64,000 nt of DNA from Bog-756 sp035531955 (GTDB lineage: Bacteria; Actinomycetota; Acidimicrobiia; Acidimicrobiales; RAAP-2): positions 1 to 64,000 of the forward strand of contig DATKRZ010000039.1 in NCBI GenBank assembly GCA_035531955.1. Reading direction: 5' to 3'. Within the stretch, counting starts at the first letter, position 1; every line of letters starts with the position of its first letter. The position numbers were made by a program, and so were the translations under genes. The notes beneath the pieces were generated by a model. That model worked only from the letters and a program-made list of their open reading frames with translations. It did not search any database and was not told where the DNA came from. Positions 16,570-25,381 of the stretch are shown here, piece by piece.

Positions 16570-17961
16570 ATGACCATCGAGACCCGCCTGGAGACCGACA
16601 GCATGGGGGTGATCGAGGTGCCCAACGACCGGTACTGGGGAGCGCAGACGGCCCGCTCGCTTCGCCACTTTCCGATCGGCGACGACAGGATGCCCGAACC
16701 CCTGATCCGGGCGATCGGCGTGTTGAAGGAGGCGTCGGCCCAGGTGAACGCCGACCTCGGCAAGATGTCGCCGGACAAGTCTGCGCTGATCATCGCCGCC
16801 GCCCGGGAGGTGGCCGAGGGAAAGCTCGACGACCACTTCCCCCTGAGCGTCTGGCAGACCGGTAGCGGTACCCAGAGCAACATGAACGCCAACGAGGTGA
16901 TCTCCAACCGGGCCATCGAGCTGGCCGGCGGTGAACTGGGCTCGAAGGACCCGATCCACCCCAACGATGACGTCAACATGTCGCAGTCGTCGAACGACAC
17001 CTTTCCGACCGCCATGCACATCGCCGCCGTCGAGGAGATCACCCACCGCCTGCTGCCTGCCATCAGGCACCTGCGGGACGCCCTGCACGCCAAGGAGGTG
17101 TCCCTGGCCGGCATCACCAAGATCGGCCGGACCCATCTGATGGATGCGGTCCCGATGACCTTCGGGCAGGAATTCTCGGGCTACGTCGCCCAACTCGACG
17201 CCGACCTCCGCCGAATCGAATTCACGCTGGATGACCTCTACGAGCTGGCCGCCGGCGGGACCGCCGTCGGTACCGGCTTGAACACCCATCCGGAGTTCGG
17301 GACCCGGGTGGCGTCGGCCATCGCCGAGCGCACCGGGCTGCCGTTCGTGACCGCCCCGAACAAGTTCGCCGCCCTGGCCGCCCATGACGGGCTGGTGATG
17401 GCCAGCGGAGCCCTGCGGACGCTGGCGGCGTCGCTCGTCAAGATCGCGGACGACTTGCGGTGGCTGGGCTCGGGCCCTCGCAGCGGATTGGGCGAGCTCG
17501 ACCTGCCGGAGAACGAGCCCGGTTCCTCGATCATGCCGGGCAAGGTGAACCCGACCCAGAGCGAGGCGATGATCATGGTGTGCATCCAGGTCTACGGGAA
17601 CGATGCCGCCGTGGCCATGGCCGGAGCCAGGGGGAACCTCGAGCTGAACGTGTGCAAGCCGGTGATCATCCACAACGTCCTGCACTCGGTGAGGCTGTTG
17701 ACCGAGGCGTCGGCGTCCTTCACCCGGTTCTGCGTGGAAGGCCTGGAGCCCAATGAGGCGCGCATCCGCCAACACCTCGAGAACTCGCTGATGCTGGTGA
17801 CGGCGCTCAACCCGCTGATCGGCTACGACCGGGCCGCCGAGGTGGCGAAGAAGGCGCACAAGGAGGGGAGCACCCTGCGGGAGTCGGCCGTGGCGTTGGG
17901 ATACCTGACCGGCGAGCAGTTCGACGAGGCGGTCCGGCCCGAGTCGATGACCCACCCCTGA
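16570..17961 (+). CDS. fumC: Class II fumarate hydratase
   Basis: FumC interconverts fumarate and L-malate in the TCA cycle without an iron-sulfur cluster. The 463-residue product shows the superfamily regions GSGTQSNMNANEV, HPNDDVNMSQSSNDTFPTAMH and GRTHLMDAVPMTFGQE, and the GSSIMPGKVNPTQSE signature loop. Length is normal. The ATG at 16570 follows an AAAGGAA site; a longer frame from 16489 lacks conserved sequence. Confidence 0.97.
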   Translation: MTIETRLETDSMGVIEVPNDRYWGAQTARSLRHFPIGDDRMPEPLIRAIGVLKEASAQVNADLGKMSPDKSALIIAAAREVAEGKLDDHFPLSVWQTGSGTQSNMNANEVISNRAIELAGGELGSKDPIHPNDDVNMSQSSNDTFPTAMHIAAVEEITHRLLPAIRHLRDALHAKEVSLAGITKIGRTHLMDAVPMTFGQEFSGYVAQLDADLRRIEFTLDDLYELAAGGTAVGTGLNTHPEFGTRVASAIAERTGLPFVTAPNKFAALAAHDGLVMASGALRTLAASLVKIADDLRWLGSGPRSGLGELDLPENEPGSSIMPGKVNPTQSEAMIMVCIQVYGNDAAVAMAGARGNLELNVCKPVIIHNVLHSVRLLTEASASFTRFCVEGLEPNEARIRQHLENSLMLVTALNPLIGYDRAAEVAKKAHKEGSTLRESAVALGYLTGEQFDEAVRPESMTHP

Positions 17962-17990
17962 GGCGACCGCCAGTGGGAGGAGGTGGACCC

Positions 17991-19244
17991 GTGGGCCCGG
18001 CGGGCGCGGACCTCACCGATCTGAGCCTGTTCGTCGGCGGCTTCCCCGACGAGGTGTTCACCCGACTCCGTCGACAGGCCCCGGTCTGGTGGCATGCCCC
18101 GACCGAGCACACGCCCGATGGTGAGGGGTTCTGGGTGGTGAGCTCCCACCGCGACATCGTGACGGCCGCCGCCGACGCCGAGCTCTTCTCCTCGGAGGGG
18201 AGCCCGGGTGCCGAGGGGGGCGGGACCATCATCCAGGACCTCCCATTCGGCTTCGCCGCGGGCGTGCTCCTCAACATGATGGACGACCCCCGGCACCACC
18301 TGATCCGCCGACTGGTCACCCCCGCCGTGGCCCCGAGGGCGCTGGCCCGGATGGAGGACGGGTTGAGGCAGCGGGCCCGGCGCATCATCGATGCCGTCGC
18401 CGACCGGGGCGAGTGCGACTTCCTGGGTGACGTGGCCGTCGAGCTCCCACTCCAGGCGGTGGCATCGCTCATGGGGGTGCCCGACGCCGATCGCTACGAC
18501 CTGATGGCGTGGTCCAATGCCACCCTCGACTTCGAGGGGCGCGAACTGGGGGAGACGAACCAGCGGGTGGCGGAGGCGGCCGCCTCGATGACCGCCTACG
18601 GAACCGACCTCATCGCCCAGAAGCGGAGGACCCCGGGCGACGACATCATCTCGGCGGTGGTCAACGCCCAGATCGAGGATGGTGAGGGCCCACTCCGCGC
18701 CCTTACCGAAGTCGAGCTGCTGATGTTCTTCAATCTCCTGGTGGTGGCCGGGAGCGAGACGACCCGCAACTCCATCGCCCTGGGCATGGTGGCGCTGATC
18801 GAGCACCCCGACCAGCTCGAGTCGCTCCGCGACGACCGTTCTCTGATGGCATCCGCGGTCGAGGAGATCCTCCGGTGGACCAGCGCCACCCTCTACAACC
18901 GGCGCACGGCCACCCGGCCCACCGAGCTCGGCGGCCAGGTCATCGCCGAGGGTGCCAAGGTCACGCTGTGGTGGGCGTCGGCCAATCGGGACGAATCGGT
19001 GTTCGACGAGCCGTTCCGGTTCGACATCCGACGGGCTCCGAACCCCCACCTCACCTTCGGGCACCGGACCCATTTCTGCCTGGGGGCCAATCTGGCCCGC
19101 ATGGAGATCCGGGTGATCCTGGACGAGGTCCTCGATCGATTGGAGGGCTTCGAGTTGAGCGGGCCGGTGGAGCGGGTGCGGACCAACAAGCATGCGGGTG
19201 TTACCCGGGTGCCGATGCGCTTCGGACGACGGCTGGGCGGATGA
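17991..19244 (+). CDS. Cytochrome P450
   Basis: A soluble bacterial P450 of 417 residues. It shows the I-helix oxygen-activation motif (AGSETTRN), the K-helix ExxR (EEILR), and the heme loop FGHRTHFCLG with Cys363 as heme ligand. The overall sequence recalls the CYP124/125/142 group that hydroxylates steroid or branched-lipid side chains; that assignment is by resemblance only. GTG at 17991 is chosen because GGGAGGAGG lies 7 nt before it. The next gene is another P450; no ferredoxin gene is nearby. Confidence 0.9.
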   Translation: MGPAGADLTDLSLFVGGFPDEVFTRLRRQAPVWWHAPTEHTPDGEGFWVVSSHRDIVTAAADAELFSSEGSPGAEGGGTIIQDLPFGFAAGVLLNMMDDPRHHLIRRLVTPAVAPRALARMEDGLRQRARRIIDAVADRGECDFLGDVAVELPLQAVASLMGVPDADRYDLMAWSNATLDFEGRELGETNQRVAEAAASMTAYGTDLIAQKRRTPGDDIISAVVNAQIEDGEGPLRALTEVELLMFFNLLVVAGSETTRNSIALGMVALIEHPDQLESLRDDRSLMASAVEEILRWTSATLYNRRTATRPTELGGQVIAEGAKVTLWWASANRDESVFDEPFRFDIRRAPNPHLTFGHRTHFCLGANLARMEIRVILDEVLDRLEGFELSGPVERVRTNKHAGVTRVPMRFGRRLGG

Positions 19245-19443
19245 GCCGGGCGTCGGATCCCCGGAGATCCTCTCGGTGGGCCCGGGCACCGTCTGCGCTC
19301 CGCGCCGGAGGCCGGCCGTATACTCCGGGGCGTTCGCCACCGGACCGGGGTTCGACCACAGCCTCGGACCGTCCACCCCGGGCCCGCCGTCCCGTGGCAA
19401 GCAGCCGTAGACACAGCCGAGGGAGACACTCCGAGGGAGCGAC

Positions 19444-20655
19444 ATGACCACTGTGCCCACCGATCTGAGCATCGGACTGACCGACGGGATGTTCTACGGC
19501 GGCGATCCCTTCCCGGCGTTCGCCTGGATGCGGGATCACGCGCCGGCGTACTTCGACGAGTCGGCGGGGGTCTGGGGGATCACCCGGTACGCCGACATCA
19601 AGGAGATCTCCAAGGACCCGGACACCTTCTCCAATGCCGGTGGCATCCGCCCGGACAGCGACGCCCTACCCATGATGATCGACACCGACGCGCCCGAGCA
19701 CGTCCGGCGTCGCCGCCTGGTCAGTGAGGGCTTCACCCCGGGCCGGATCCGCGAGAGCGAAGAGGGGATTCGTACCATCTGCGATGCGATCATCGACCGG
19801 GTGTGCGAGGCCGGCTCGGCCGACTTCGTCCGGGACATCGCCGCCCCGCTGCCGATGATCGTCATCGGGAACATGCTGGGAGTGGCTCCCGGTGACCGTG
19901 ACGATCTGTTGCGGTGGTCCGACGACATGCTCAAAGCACTGGGCTCGCCGGACCCGGGGGCGATGGACAAGGCGGCCCAGGCCGCCGCCGAGTACGCCGT
20001 CTACATCACCGCGGTGGCGGAACAGCGCCGGCGGGACAGCCAGTCGGACGATCTGATCGGAACCCTCGTCCATGCGGAGATCGAGGGAGACCGCCTCGAC
20101 GAGGCGTCGATCATCTACGAGTCGCTCCTGATCCTGATCGGCGGGGACGAGACCACCCGTCACGTGATCAGCGGCGGGATGTACGAACTGTTCCGGCACC
20201 CCGATCAGCTCAGGAGATTGGCGGCCGACCGGTCACTGTTGCCGGCGGCGGTCGAGGAGATGCTGCGGTGGGTGTCGCCGATCAAGAACATGGCCCGCCG
20301 GATGACCAGGGACGTCGAGTTCCAGGGGGAGACCCTCCACCGGGGCCAGAAGCTCCTGCTGCTCTATCCCTCGGGCAACCGGGACGAGCGGGCGTTCGAT
20401 GAGCCCGGGCAGTTCGACATCACCCGCACCCCCAACGACCACATGGCCTTCGGCTTCGGTTCCCACTTCTGCCTGGGCAACCGGCTGGCCCGGATGGAGC
20501 TGGCCGTGATGTTCGACCGGCTGCTCGACCGGCTGCCCGACCTGGCCCTGGCCGATGACACCGAGCCGCCCAAGCGCGCCGCCAACTTCGTCTCCGGCTA
20601 CGAGACGATGCCGGTCGTGTTCACCCCGACCTCCCCGGTGGAGGCGTCGGCCTAG
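19444..20655 (+). CDS. Cytochrome P450, CYP142-like (probable steroid C26/C27 monooxygenase)
   Basis: This 403-residue P450 resembles mycobacterial CYP142, which oxidises the cholesterol side-chain terminus. Shared segments recalled from that family include FSNAGGIRPD, LPMMID, LLILIGGDETTRH, MLRWVSPIKNM and FGFGSHFCLGNRLARME (Cys343 heme ligand). The C-terminal NFVSGYETMPVVFTP also matches. ExxR is EEMLR. A GAGGGAG site precedes the ATG. Together with the P450 upstream it suggests sterol or steroid-like substrates, but no other cholesterol-degradation genes are adjacent. Confidence 0.9.
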   Translation: MTTVPTDLSIGLTDGMFYGGDPFPAFAWMRDHAPAYFDESAGVWGITRYADIKEISKDPDTFSNAGGIRPDSDALPMMIDTDAPEHVRRRRLVSEGFTPGRIRESEEGIRTICDAIIDRVCEAGSADFVRDIAAPLPMIVIGNMLGVAPGDRDDLLRWSDDMLKALGSPDPGAMDKAAQAAAEYAVYITAVAEQRRRDSQSDDLIGTLVHAEIEGDRLDEASIIYESLLILIGGDETTRHVISGGMYELFRHPDQLRRLAADRSLLPAAVEEMLRWVSPIKNMARRMTRDVEFQGETLHRGQKLLLLYPSGNRDERAFDEPGQFDITRTPNDHMAFGFGSHFCLGNRLARMELAVMFDRLLDRLPDLALADDTEPPKRAANFVSGYETMPVVFTPTSPVEASA

Positions 20656-20729
20656 CGATCGCGCCGGGTCCTCCCGCGGTCCGCCGGACCGGCACGCGGC
20701 CCTTGGTCAGCACGACTACTGTCGGCCGG

Positions 20730-21062
20730 GTGGCCGACAGGGAGAAGCTTTCGGTGTTGGGGGACTCGGAGGTGGAGGCGGCCCTGGCCCAAGACGACGC
20801 CCCGCGGTGGCACCTGATCGGGGGCCAGCTGGTCAAGACGGTGACCTGCGCCGGCTTTGGGGGGTCGCTCGAGTTCGTGGGAGAGGTCGGACGCCTCGCC
20901 GAGGAGGCGGACCACCACCCGGACATCGACATCCGGTACGACCGGGTGACCTTGGCGTTGGTCACCCATGATGCCGGCGGGATCACCCGGTTCGACCTCG
21001 ATCTGGCCCGGGCCATCGACCGGGTCAACGTCGGCGTGCGGCCCGACCCCGCCGGATTCTGA
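20730..21062 (+). CDS. Pterin-4a-carbinolamine dehydratase
   Basis: These small enzymes dehydrate 4a-hydroxytetrahydropterin during aromatic amino-acid hydroxylase recycling; many bacterial copies have no known hydroxylase partner. The 110-residue product keeps the active-site signature EEADHHPDIDIRYDRVTLALVTHDAGGITRFD, with the His-His-Pro pair and the later His and Asp. GTG at 20730 follows TACTGT (20717-20722) by 7 nt, which indicates a leaderless start. An upstream TTG at 20703 is in frame but less likely. Confidence 0.88.
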   Translation: MADREKLSVLGDSEVEAALAQDDAPRWHLIGGQLVKTVTCAGFGGSLEFVGEVGRLAEEADHHPDIDIRYDRVTLALVTHDAGGITRFDLDLARAIDRVNVGVRPDPAGF

Positions 21063-21096
21063 CTCACGCGCCGACCTCGACCCGGACGCCCGCCCT

Positions 21097-21483
21097 CTAG
21101 GCCGGCGGGTGCGGCACGACCGAATAGCCGGCAGCGTCGAGTGCGTCCACCGCCCGCCCGAGGTCCCCGTCCTTGACCAGGATGTGGTCCGTGTCGTACG
21201 TGGAGAGCACGAACACCCCCACTCCGGCCTCGGCCATCCTGGCGGTCAGCGAGGCGATCACCCCGACCGCGGAGAAGTCGAGGGGTCCCGCCACCGTGAG
21301 CGCCCGCCACCCGGCCTCGATGCGGGCATCGGGCGGCGCGGCATCGACCCGGCACACCACCGACAGTTCGAACCCGGTGCCGGTGACCGAGAAGAACGAC
21401 CCGTCGGCCGGCGGTGACGGCCACGGTGCGTCGATGGGAAGCCGGCACACGGCCAGGTGCTCCGGTCGCACGGACAGCTCCAT
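21097..21483 (-). CDS. ACT-domain protein
   Basis: A 128-residue protein with a C-terminal ACT-type ligand-binding fold: VGVIASLTARMAEAGVGVFVLSTYDTDHILVKD is the conserved core. Such proteins often sense amino acids, but no ligand can be read here. The N-terminal half contains PADGSFFSVTGTGFELSVVC, typical of this stand-alone family. It is the gene downstream of pspAB, 39 bp away on the same strand. Confidence 0.85.
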   Translation of the reverse strand: MELSVRPEHLAVCRLPIDAPWPSPPADGSFFSVTGTGFELSVVCRVDAAPPDARIEAGWRALTVAGPLDFSAVGVIASLTARMAEAGVGVFVLSTYDTDHILVKDGDLGRAVDALDAAGYSVVPHPPA

Positions 21484-21522
21484 CCGGTCATCCCCACCGG
21501 CGCCGAGCGGGCGAGGGCTGGC

Positions 21523-22182
21523 TCAGCCGACCGGGAGGTCCCAGAGGGGAAACCACCGATCGAGGTCGGACTCGACGGAGAGGTCCCCGGCCACCAGGCT
21601 CTTGAGCTTCAGCTCCTGTTCGATGTCCCGGTGCTCGTGCCCGTCGGGGACGAACGGGTAGAAGGTCCCCCGTTTGAACAGGTACACCACGTAGGCGGAC
21701 GACGGGATCACGCGTCCGGGGCCCGCCGTGGGCTCGGGCATCGGGTCGGTGACTGCGGCCTCGACGGTGTCGAAGGCGCCGGCATCCGGGGAGTCCGATG
21801 TCGTCAGCTTTGCCAGGCCGAACACGGAACACAGCAGTTGGGGGCCCCAGCCCGCATCGGAGAGGGACGAGTTGACCAGGTGGACCCGGGTCACCAGCTC
21901 TTCGATGTCGGCGTCCTCGAGTACCAGCCAGTGGTAGCCGTAGGCATCCTCGGCCTTGCGCAGCCCTCCCGTGCCGTCCATGGACAGGAGCTTGACCACT
22001 TCGGCCTGCATGTCCTCGAATCCCTGGCCGGTGGGCGGCTTGAAGCACACGCCGGCATGTCCCGAGCACGACATGGCAGCGGCACTCTGGAGGGTGATCG
22101 ACGCCGACGGGAGGGCGAACAGGGCGTCCAGGTTGGCCTGCACCGGCTTGGTCCGCCCGAGGATGGTGTCGAGCAGTCCCAT
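21523..22182 (-). CDS. pspAB: PspA-associated protein PspAB
   Basis: PspAB is an actinobacterial partner in the phage-shock (envelope stress) system; its biochemical role is unknown. The 219-residue protein starts MGLLDTILGRTKPVQANLDALFALPSA, typical of the family, and ends DLSVESDLDRWFPLWDLPVG. It is fourth in the order pspA-pspAA-htpX-pspAB. Its ATG lies in a 17-bp tandem repeat that creates three more ATGs upstream, each followed by GGAC. Only the most downstream ATG leads into the full protein. Confidence 0.9.
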   Translation of the reverse strand: MGLLDTILGRTKPVQANLDALFALPSASITLQSAAAMSCSGHAGVCFKPPTGQGFEDMQAEVVKLLSMDGTGGLRKAEDAYGYHWLVLEDADIEELVTRVHLVNSSLSDAGWGPQLLCSVFGLAKLTTSDSPDAGAFDTVEAAVTDPMPEPTAGPGRVIPSSAYVVYLFKRGTFYPFVPDGHEHRDIEQELKLKSLVAGDLSVESDLDRWFPLWDLPVG

Positions 22183-22241
22183 CAGCCGGCCCGTCCCATC
22201 AGTCGGCCCGTCCCATCAGCCGGCCAGTCCCATCAGCCGGG
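22178..22241. repeat. 17-bp tandem repeat at the pspAB start codon, almost four copies
   Basis: Units start at 22178, 22195, 22212 and 22229 (partial). Read on the minus strand each unit contains CTGATGGGAC, so the pspAB start codon and the bases next to it have been copied upstream. The 17-bp period puts the copies in different reading frames. Confidence 0.88.
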
Positions 22242-22259
22242 CGGCCGCCTCGGCTTCGG

Positions 22260-23198
22260 TCACGAGGGACGGCCGAGCTCAGCTTCGATGGTGGCCAGCT
22301 GGGCCAGTCGCTGATCGAGCGAGGGATGGGTGGAGAACAGTGTCGAGAGGCTCACACCCTTGGAGGCGATCGCCGGGGTGAAGTAGAAGGCGTTGAAGCT
22401 CTCGGCGGCCCGGAGGTCGCGGGTCGGGATCCGGGACATCTCGCCGGTCACCTTGACCAGTGCCGACGCCAACACCGACGGCTGTCCGGTGAGCAGCGCG
22501 CCGGAGCGGTCGGCCGCCAGCTCGCGGTAGCGCGACAGGGCTCTGGTCAGCAGGAAGCTGATGGCGTAGACGACCACGGAGACGACCAGCACCGCCATCT
22601 CCACCAACGCCGCGTTTTCCCCGCTGTTGTCGTTTCCGCCACCCTGGTTGCCGCCGAAGCCGCCCATCATCCCGGTCCAGAACATGACACGGGTCACCAG
22701 GCCCGCCACAACGCCCAGGAAGCTGGCGATGGTCATCACGGCCACGTCACGGTGGGCCACGTGGGAGAGCTCGTGGGCGAGCACGGCCTCGAGCTCGGGC
22801 TCGTCCAGCCGCCGCATCAGTCCGGTGGTGGCGCAGACCACCGCGCTCTTGGGGCTGCGGCCGGTGGCGAACGCGTTGGGCACGTCGGTGTCGGCGACAG
22901 CCACCCGCGGCTTCTTCATGTCAGCCAGTGCACAGAGCCGGTCGATGGCCCCGTGGAGCTGCGGCGCCTGCTCCGGTGTGACGACGTGGCCGCCCATGCC
23001 GAAAAGGGCGATCTTGTCGGAGAACCAGTACTGGACGAAGATGAGCCCTCCCGCGATGATCAGCACCACGGCGTAGGAGATGCCGACGGCGATCAGCAGT
23101 CCGATCACGGCTGCATAGAGGACCACCAGCATCAGACCGGTGGTGAACATGCGGAGCGTGAGGCCCCGGTCCTGTGGGATGTTGCGTGCGGTACTCAT
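22260..23198 (-). CDS. htpX: Membrane zinc protease HtpX
   Basis: HtpX is a membrane metalloprotease for quality control of membrane proteins. The 312-residue product has two N-terminal membrane segments (about residues 19-58), the zinc motif HELSH (142-146), a further hydrophobic pair, and the third ligand in RYRELAADR. A Gly/Asn-rich loop (GGFGGNQGGGNDNSG) lies between later segments. The ATG at 23198 begins MSTARNIPQDRGL; longer frames are spurious. It starts 10 bp after pspAA ends. Confidence 0.95.
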   Translation of the reverse strand: MSTARNIPQDRGLTLRMFTTGLMLVVLYAAVIGLLIAVGISYAVVLIIAGGLIFVQYWFSDKIALFGMGGHVVTPEQAPQLHGAIDRLCALADMKKPRVAVADTDVPNAFATGRSPKSAVVCATTGLMRRLDEPELEAVLAHELSHVAHRDVAVMTIASFLGVVAGLVTRVMFWTGMMGGFGGNQGGGNDNSGENAALVEMAVLVVSVVVYAISFLLTRALSRYRELAADRSGALLTGQPSVLASALVKVTGEMSRIPTRDLRAAESFNAFYFTPAIASKGVSLSTLFSTHPSLDQRLAQLATIEAELGRPS

Positions 23199-23208
23199 GG
23201 GTTCGACC

Positions 23209-23499
23209 TCAGCGGTTGTCCGTTCCGGAAACTTCGTCCGCCTCGGCGAGCAGGTCCTTCGTCTCCTCGAGGGTGGAGTCGGGGAAGGGCACCACCAGGT
23301 CAGACGGGGCGAAAGCGTCGTCGGCCAGGGGCTCGCCCGCCTCGCGGACCGCAGCGGTGAGAGCGGCCAGGGCCGAGACGAACGCCTTCCCGTCATTGGC
23401 GTCGACGGCCTCGACGATCACCGAGTCCAGTTTCTCGAGCGCACCTCGCTGCCCATCGGGGACCGAGTACTGCCCTTCACCCAGGATGCGGACGATCAT
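23209..23499 (-). CDS. pspAA: PspA-associated protein PspAA
   Basis: PspAA is a small partner of PspA in Actinobacteria. The 96-residue product begins MIVRILGEGQYSVPDG, a family hallmark, and contains SDLVVPFPDSTLEETKDLL near the end. Its ATG overlaps the pspA stop by four bases, so the two are translationally coupled. Confidence 0.92.
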   Translation of the reverse strand: MIVRILGEGQYSVPDGQRGALEKLDSVIVEAVDANDGKAFVSALAALTAAVREAGEPLADDAFAPSDLVVPFPDSTLEETKDLLAEADEVSGTDNR

Positions 23500-24275
23500 G
23501 ATGCCGGCCCCCCGGGCCCTGACGAACCGTGGTCGGCGGCGTGGTCCGCTGCCCCCAGCTCGGCCGCCGGCGGGGCGCCCGCGCCGACCTCCGCCTTCAG
23601 GGCCGCCAGCTCGGCGTCGACGGTCGAGGTCGTCGATGCCTTGTTGAGCTGGGCCTGGATGTCGTCGACCGGGTTGGCCAGGTCGGTCAGGGCACCCGAG
23701 GCCAGCAGTTCGTCCATGGCCCCGGCGCGGGCCTGCATGCCGTCGATCTTGTCCTGGGCCCGCTGCATGGACATGCCGGCGTCGCTCATCGACTCGGAGA
23801 TGCCCGACACTGCCTCACCGATCTTGGTCTGGGCTTCGGCCGCCGTGTAGCTGGCCTTCATCGTCTCCTTCTTGGTCCGGAAGGAGTCGACCTGGGCCTG
23901 GAGCTTCTGGGCGGTGAGGATCAGCTTCTCCTCCTGCCCGGCCACCTGCTCGTGCTGGGTCTGGAGCTCGCCGAGCTGGTCGGCCAGCGCGGTGCGCCGG
24001 CTCAGCGCCTCACGGGCAAGGTCCTCGTTGCCCTGGGTCAGGGCGGCCTTGGCCTGCTGTTGGAGCTTGTCCGCCTGCTGCTGGAGCTGGGAGGCCTGCA
24101 GCTCGATCCGCTTCTTCGCCGTGGTGACGTCGGCCACGCTCCGGCGGACCTTCTGGAGGCTCTCGAGCTGCTTCTGGTAGGAGAGGTCCAGGGACTCTCT
24201 CGGATCTTCGGCCTTGTCGAGGAGTTTGTTGGTCTTGGCCTGGACAATCCCGGACAGACGCTTCATCACGCTCAT
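23496..24275 (-). CDS. pspA: Phage shock protein A (PspA/IM30 family)
   Basis: PspA is a coiled-coil ESCRT-III-like protein that binds stressed membranes and limits proton leakage. The 259-residue product has a basic N-terminus (MSVMKRLSGIVQAKTNKLL) and a long Gln/Leu/Lys-rich coiled coil from about residue 30 to 190. A flexible Ala/Gly-rich tail ends the protein. It heads the operon pspA-pspAA-htpX-pspAB. An AGGAAGGA site precedes the ATG at 24275; a longer in-frame start at 24305 lacks one. It is divergent from mca across 68 bp. Confidence 0.95.
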   Translation of the reverse strand: MSVMKRLSGIVQAKTNKLLDKAEDPRESLDLSYQKQLESLQKVRRSVADVTTAKKRIELQASQLQQQADKLQQQAKAALTQGNEDLAREALSRRTALADQLGELQTQHEQVAGQEEKLILTAQKLQAQVDSFRTKKETMKASYTAAEAQTKIGEAVSGISESMSDAGMSMQRAQDKIDGMQARAGAMDELLASGALTDLANPVDDIQAQLNKASTTSTVDAELAALKAEVGAGAPPAAELGAADHAADHGSSGPGGPAS

Positions 24276-24343
24276 TCTGATAGATCCTTCCTCGTTCGTC
24301 GCCAATGAAGCTTAGGGCCTCGCTGCCCGATAGCGTGATCGGC

Positions 24344-25261
24344 GTGCCCGATCCGCTGTGCCTGTTGACCGTCCACGCCCATCCCGACGACGAGTCGTCG
24401 AAGGGTGCCGGCACCGTAGCCATGTACCACGCCGAGGGAATCCGCACCGTGCTGGTCTGCTGCACAGGCGGGGAGGAGGGGGATATCCTCAACCCGGCGT
24501 TGGACACCCCCGAGGTGCGCTCGCGGCTCGTGGACCTGCGCCGCGAGGAGCTGGTCAACGCCGCCGGGATCATTGGGTACGACGAGGTGGTCATGCTCGG
24601 CTACCGGGATTCGGGAATGGCCGGCTCGGAGACCAACGCCAATCCGGAGAGTTTCGCCCAGGCTCCCCACGAAGAGGCGGTGGAACGCCTGGTGGCCATC
24701 GTCCGCCGCACCCGGCCCCAGGTCATGGTGGTCTACGGCGACGATCAGTCGGGGTATCCCCATCCAGACCACCTCCGGGTGCACGAGATCGGCGTTGCGG
24801 CATTTGCCGCCGCGGGGGACCCGGCCCGTTTTCCGTCGGCCGGCGCGCCCTGGCAGGCGAAGAAGCTCTACTACACGGTGTTCTCGGCGAAGAGGTTCGA
24901 GCAGATCCACGAGAAGTTCGTGGAGCTGGGCCTCGAGTCGCCCTTCGACGACGAATGGCGGGCCAGGTGGAAGGACGTCCCGGCCGAGCCGATCAGCACG
25001 TCGATCGACATCTCGGCCTTCTCCGACGTCCGCCGGGATGCGCTGCTGGCCCACGCCACCCAGGTGGACCCGAACTCGCGGTTCTGGTTCGGATTGCCAC
25101 CCGAGGTGATGCGCTCGATCCACCCCTTCGACGACTACCGGCTGGCCCAGGTGGCCGGGCCCGACGGACCCCCGGCCGGACCCCCGATCGAACGGTCGGC
25201 CAGCGCATCAGGGGGGCCGGTCGAGACGGACCTCTTTGCCGGTATCCGTCCGGTGTCCTGA
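24344..25261 (+). CDS. mca: Mycothiol S-conjugate amidase
   Basis: Mca cleaves S-conjugates of mycothiol so that the toxin leaves as a mercapturic acid. The 305-residue PIG-L-fold protein has the zinc motif VHAHPDDESSKG, then GGEEGDILNPALD, a second ligand region YPHPDHLRVHEIG, and AHATQVDPNSRFWF. The C-terminus ETDLFAGIRPV is diagnostic of Mca rather than MshB. GTG at 24344 lies 7 nt after TAGCGT (24331-24336), so a leaderless start is chosen over TTG/ATG codons upstream. It shares its short upstream region with the Psp operon. Confidence 0.92.
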   Translation: MPDPLCLLTVHAHPDDESSKGAGTVAMYHAEGIRTVLVCCTGGEEGDILNPALDTPEVRSRLVDLRREELVNAAGIIGYDEVVMLGYRDSGMAGSETNANPESFAQAPHEEAVERLVAIVRRTRPQVMVVYGDDQSGYPHPDHLRVHEIGVAAFAAAGDPARFPSAGAPWQAKKLYYTVFSAKRFEQIHEKFVELGLESPFDDEWRARWKDVPAEPISTSIDISAFSDVRRDALLAHATQVDPNSRFWFGLPPEVMRSIHPFDDYRLAQVAGPDGPPAGPPIERSASASGGPVETDLFAGIRPVS

Positions 25262-25381
25262 GCGACCGGGCGCCGGGGCGGGGCACGCTGAGCGTCGGGA
25301 GGGAGCCGAGACTCCCGGTCCCGGGACGCCGGTAGCATCAGAGGGGGCGACGACGTTGGCGACGACCAGTTGGGATGTGCC

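Noticed and set aside
15988..17955. 655-residue open frame antisense to zur and fumC
   Set aside because: It mirrors fumC codon by codon in a GC-rich genome, has His/Gly/Arg-rich low-complexity sequence and no domain signature; fumC is certain.
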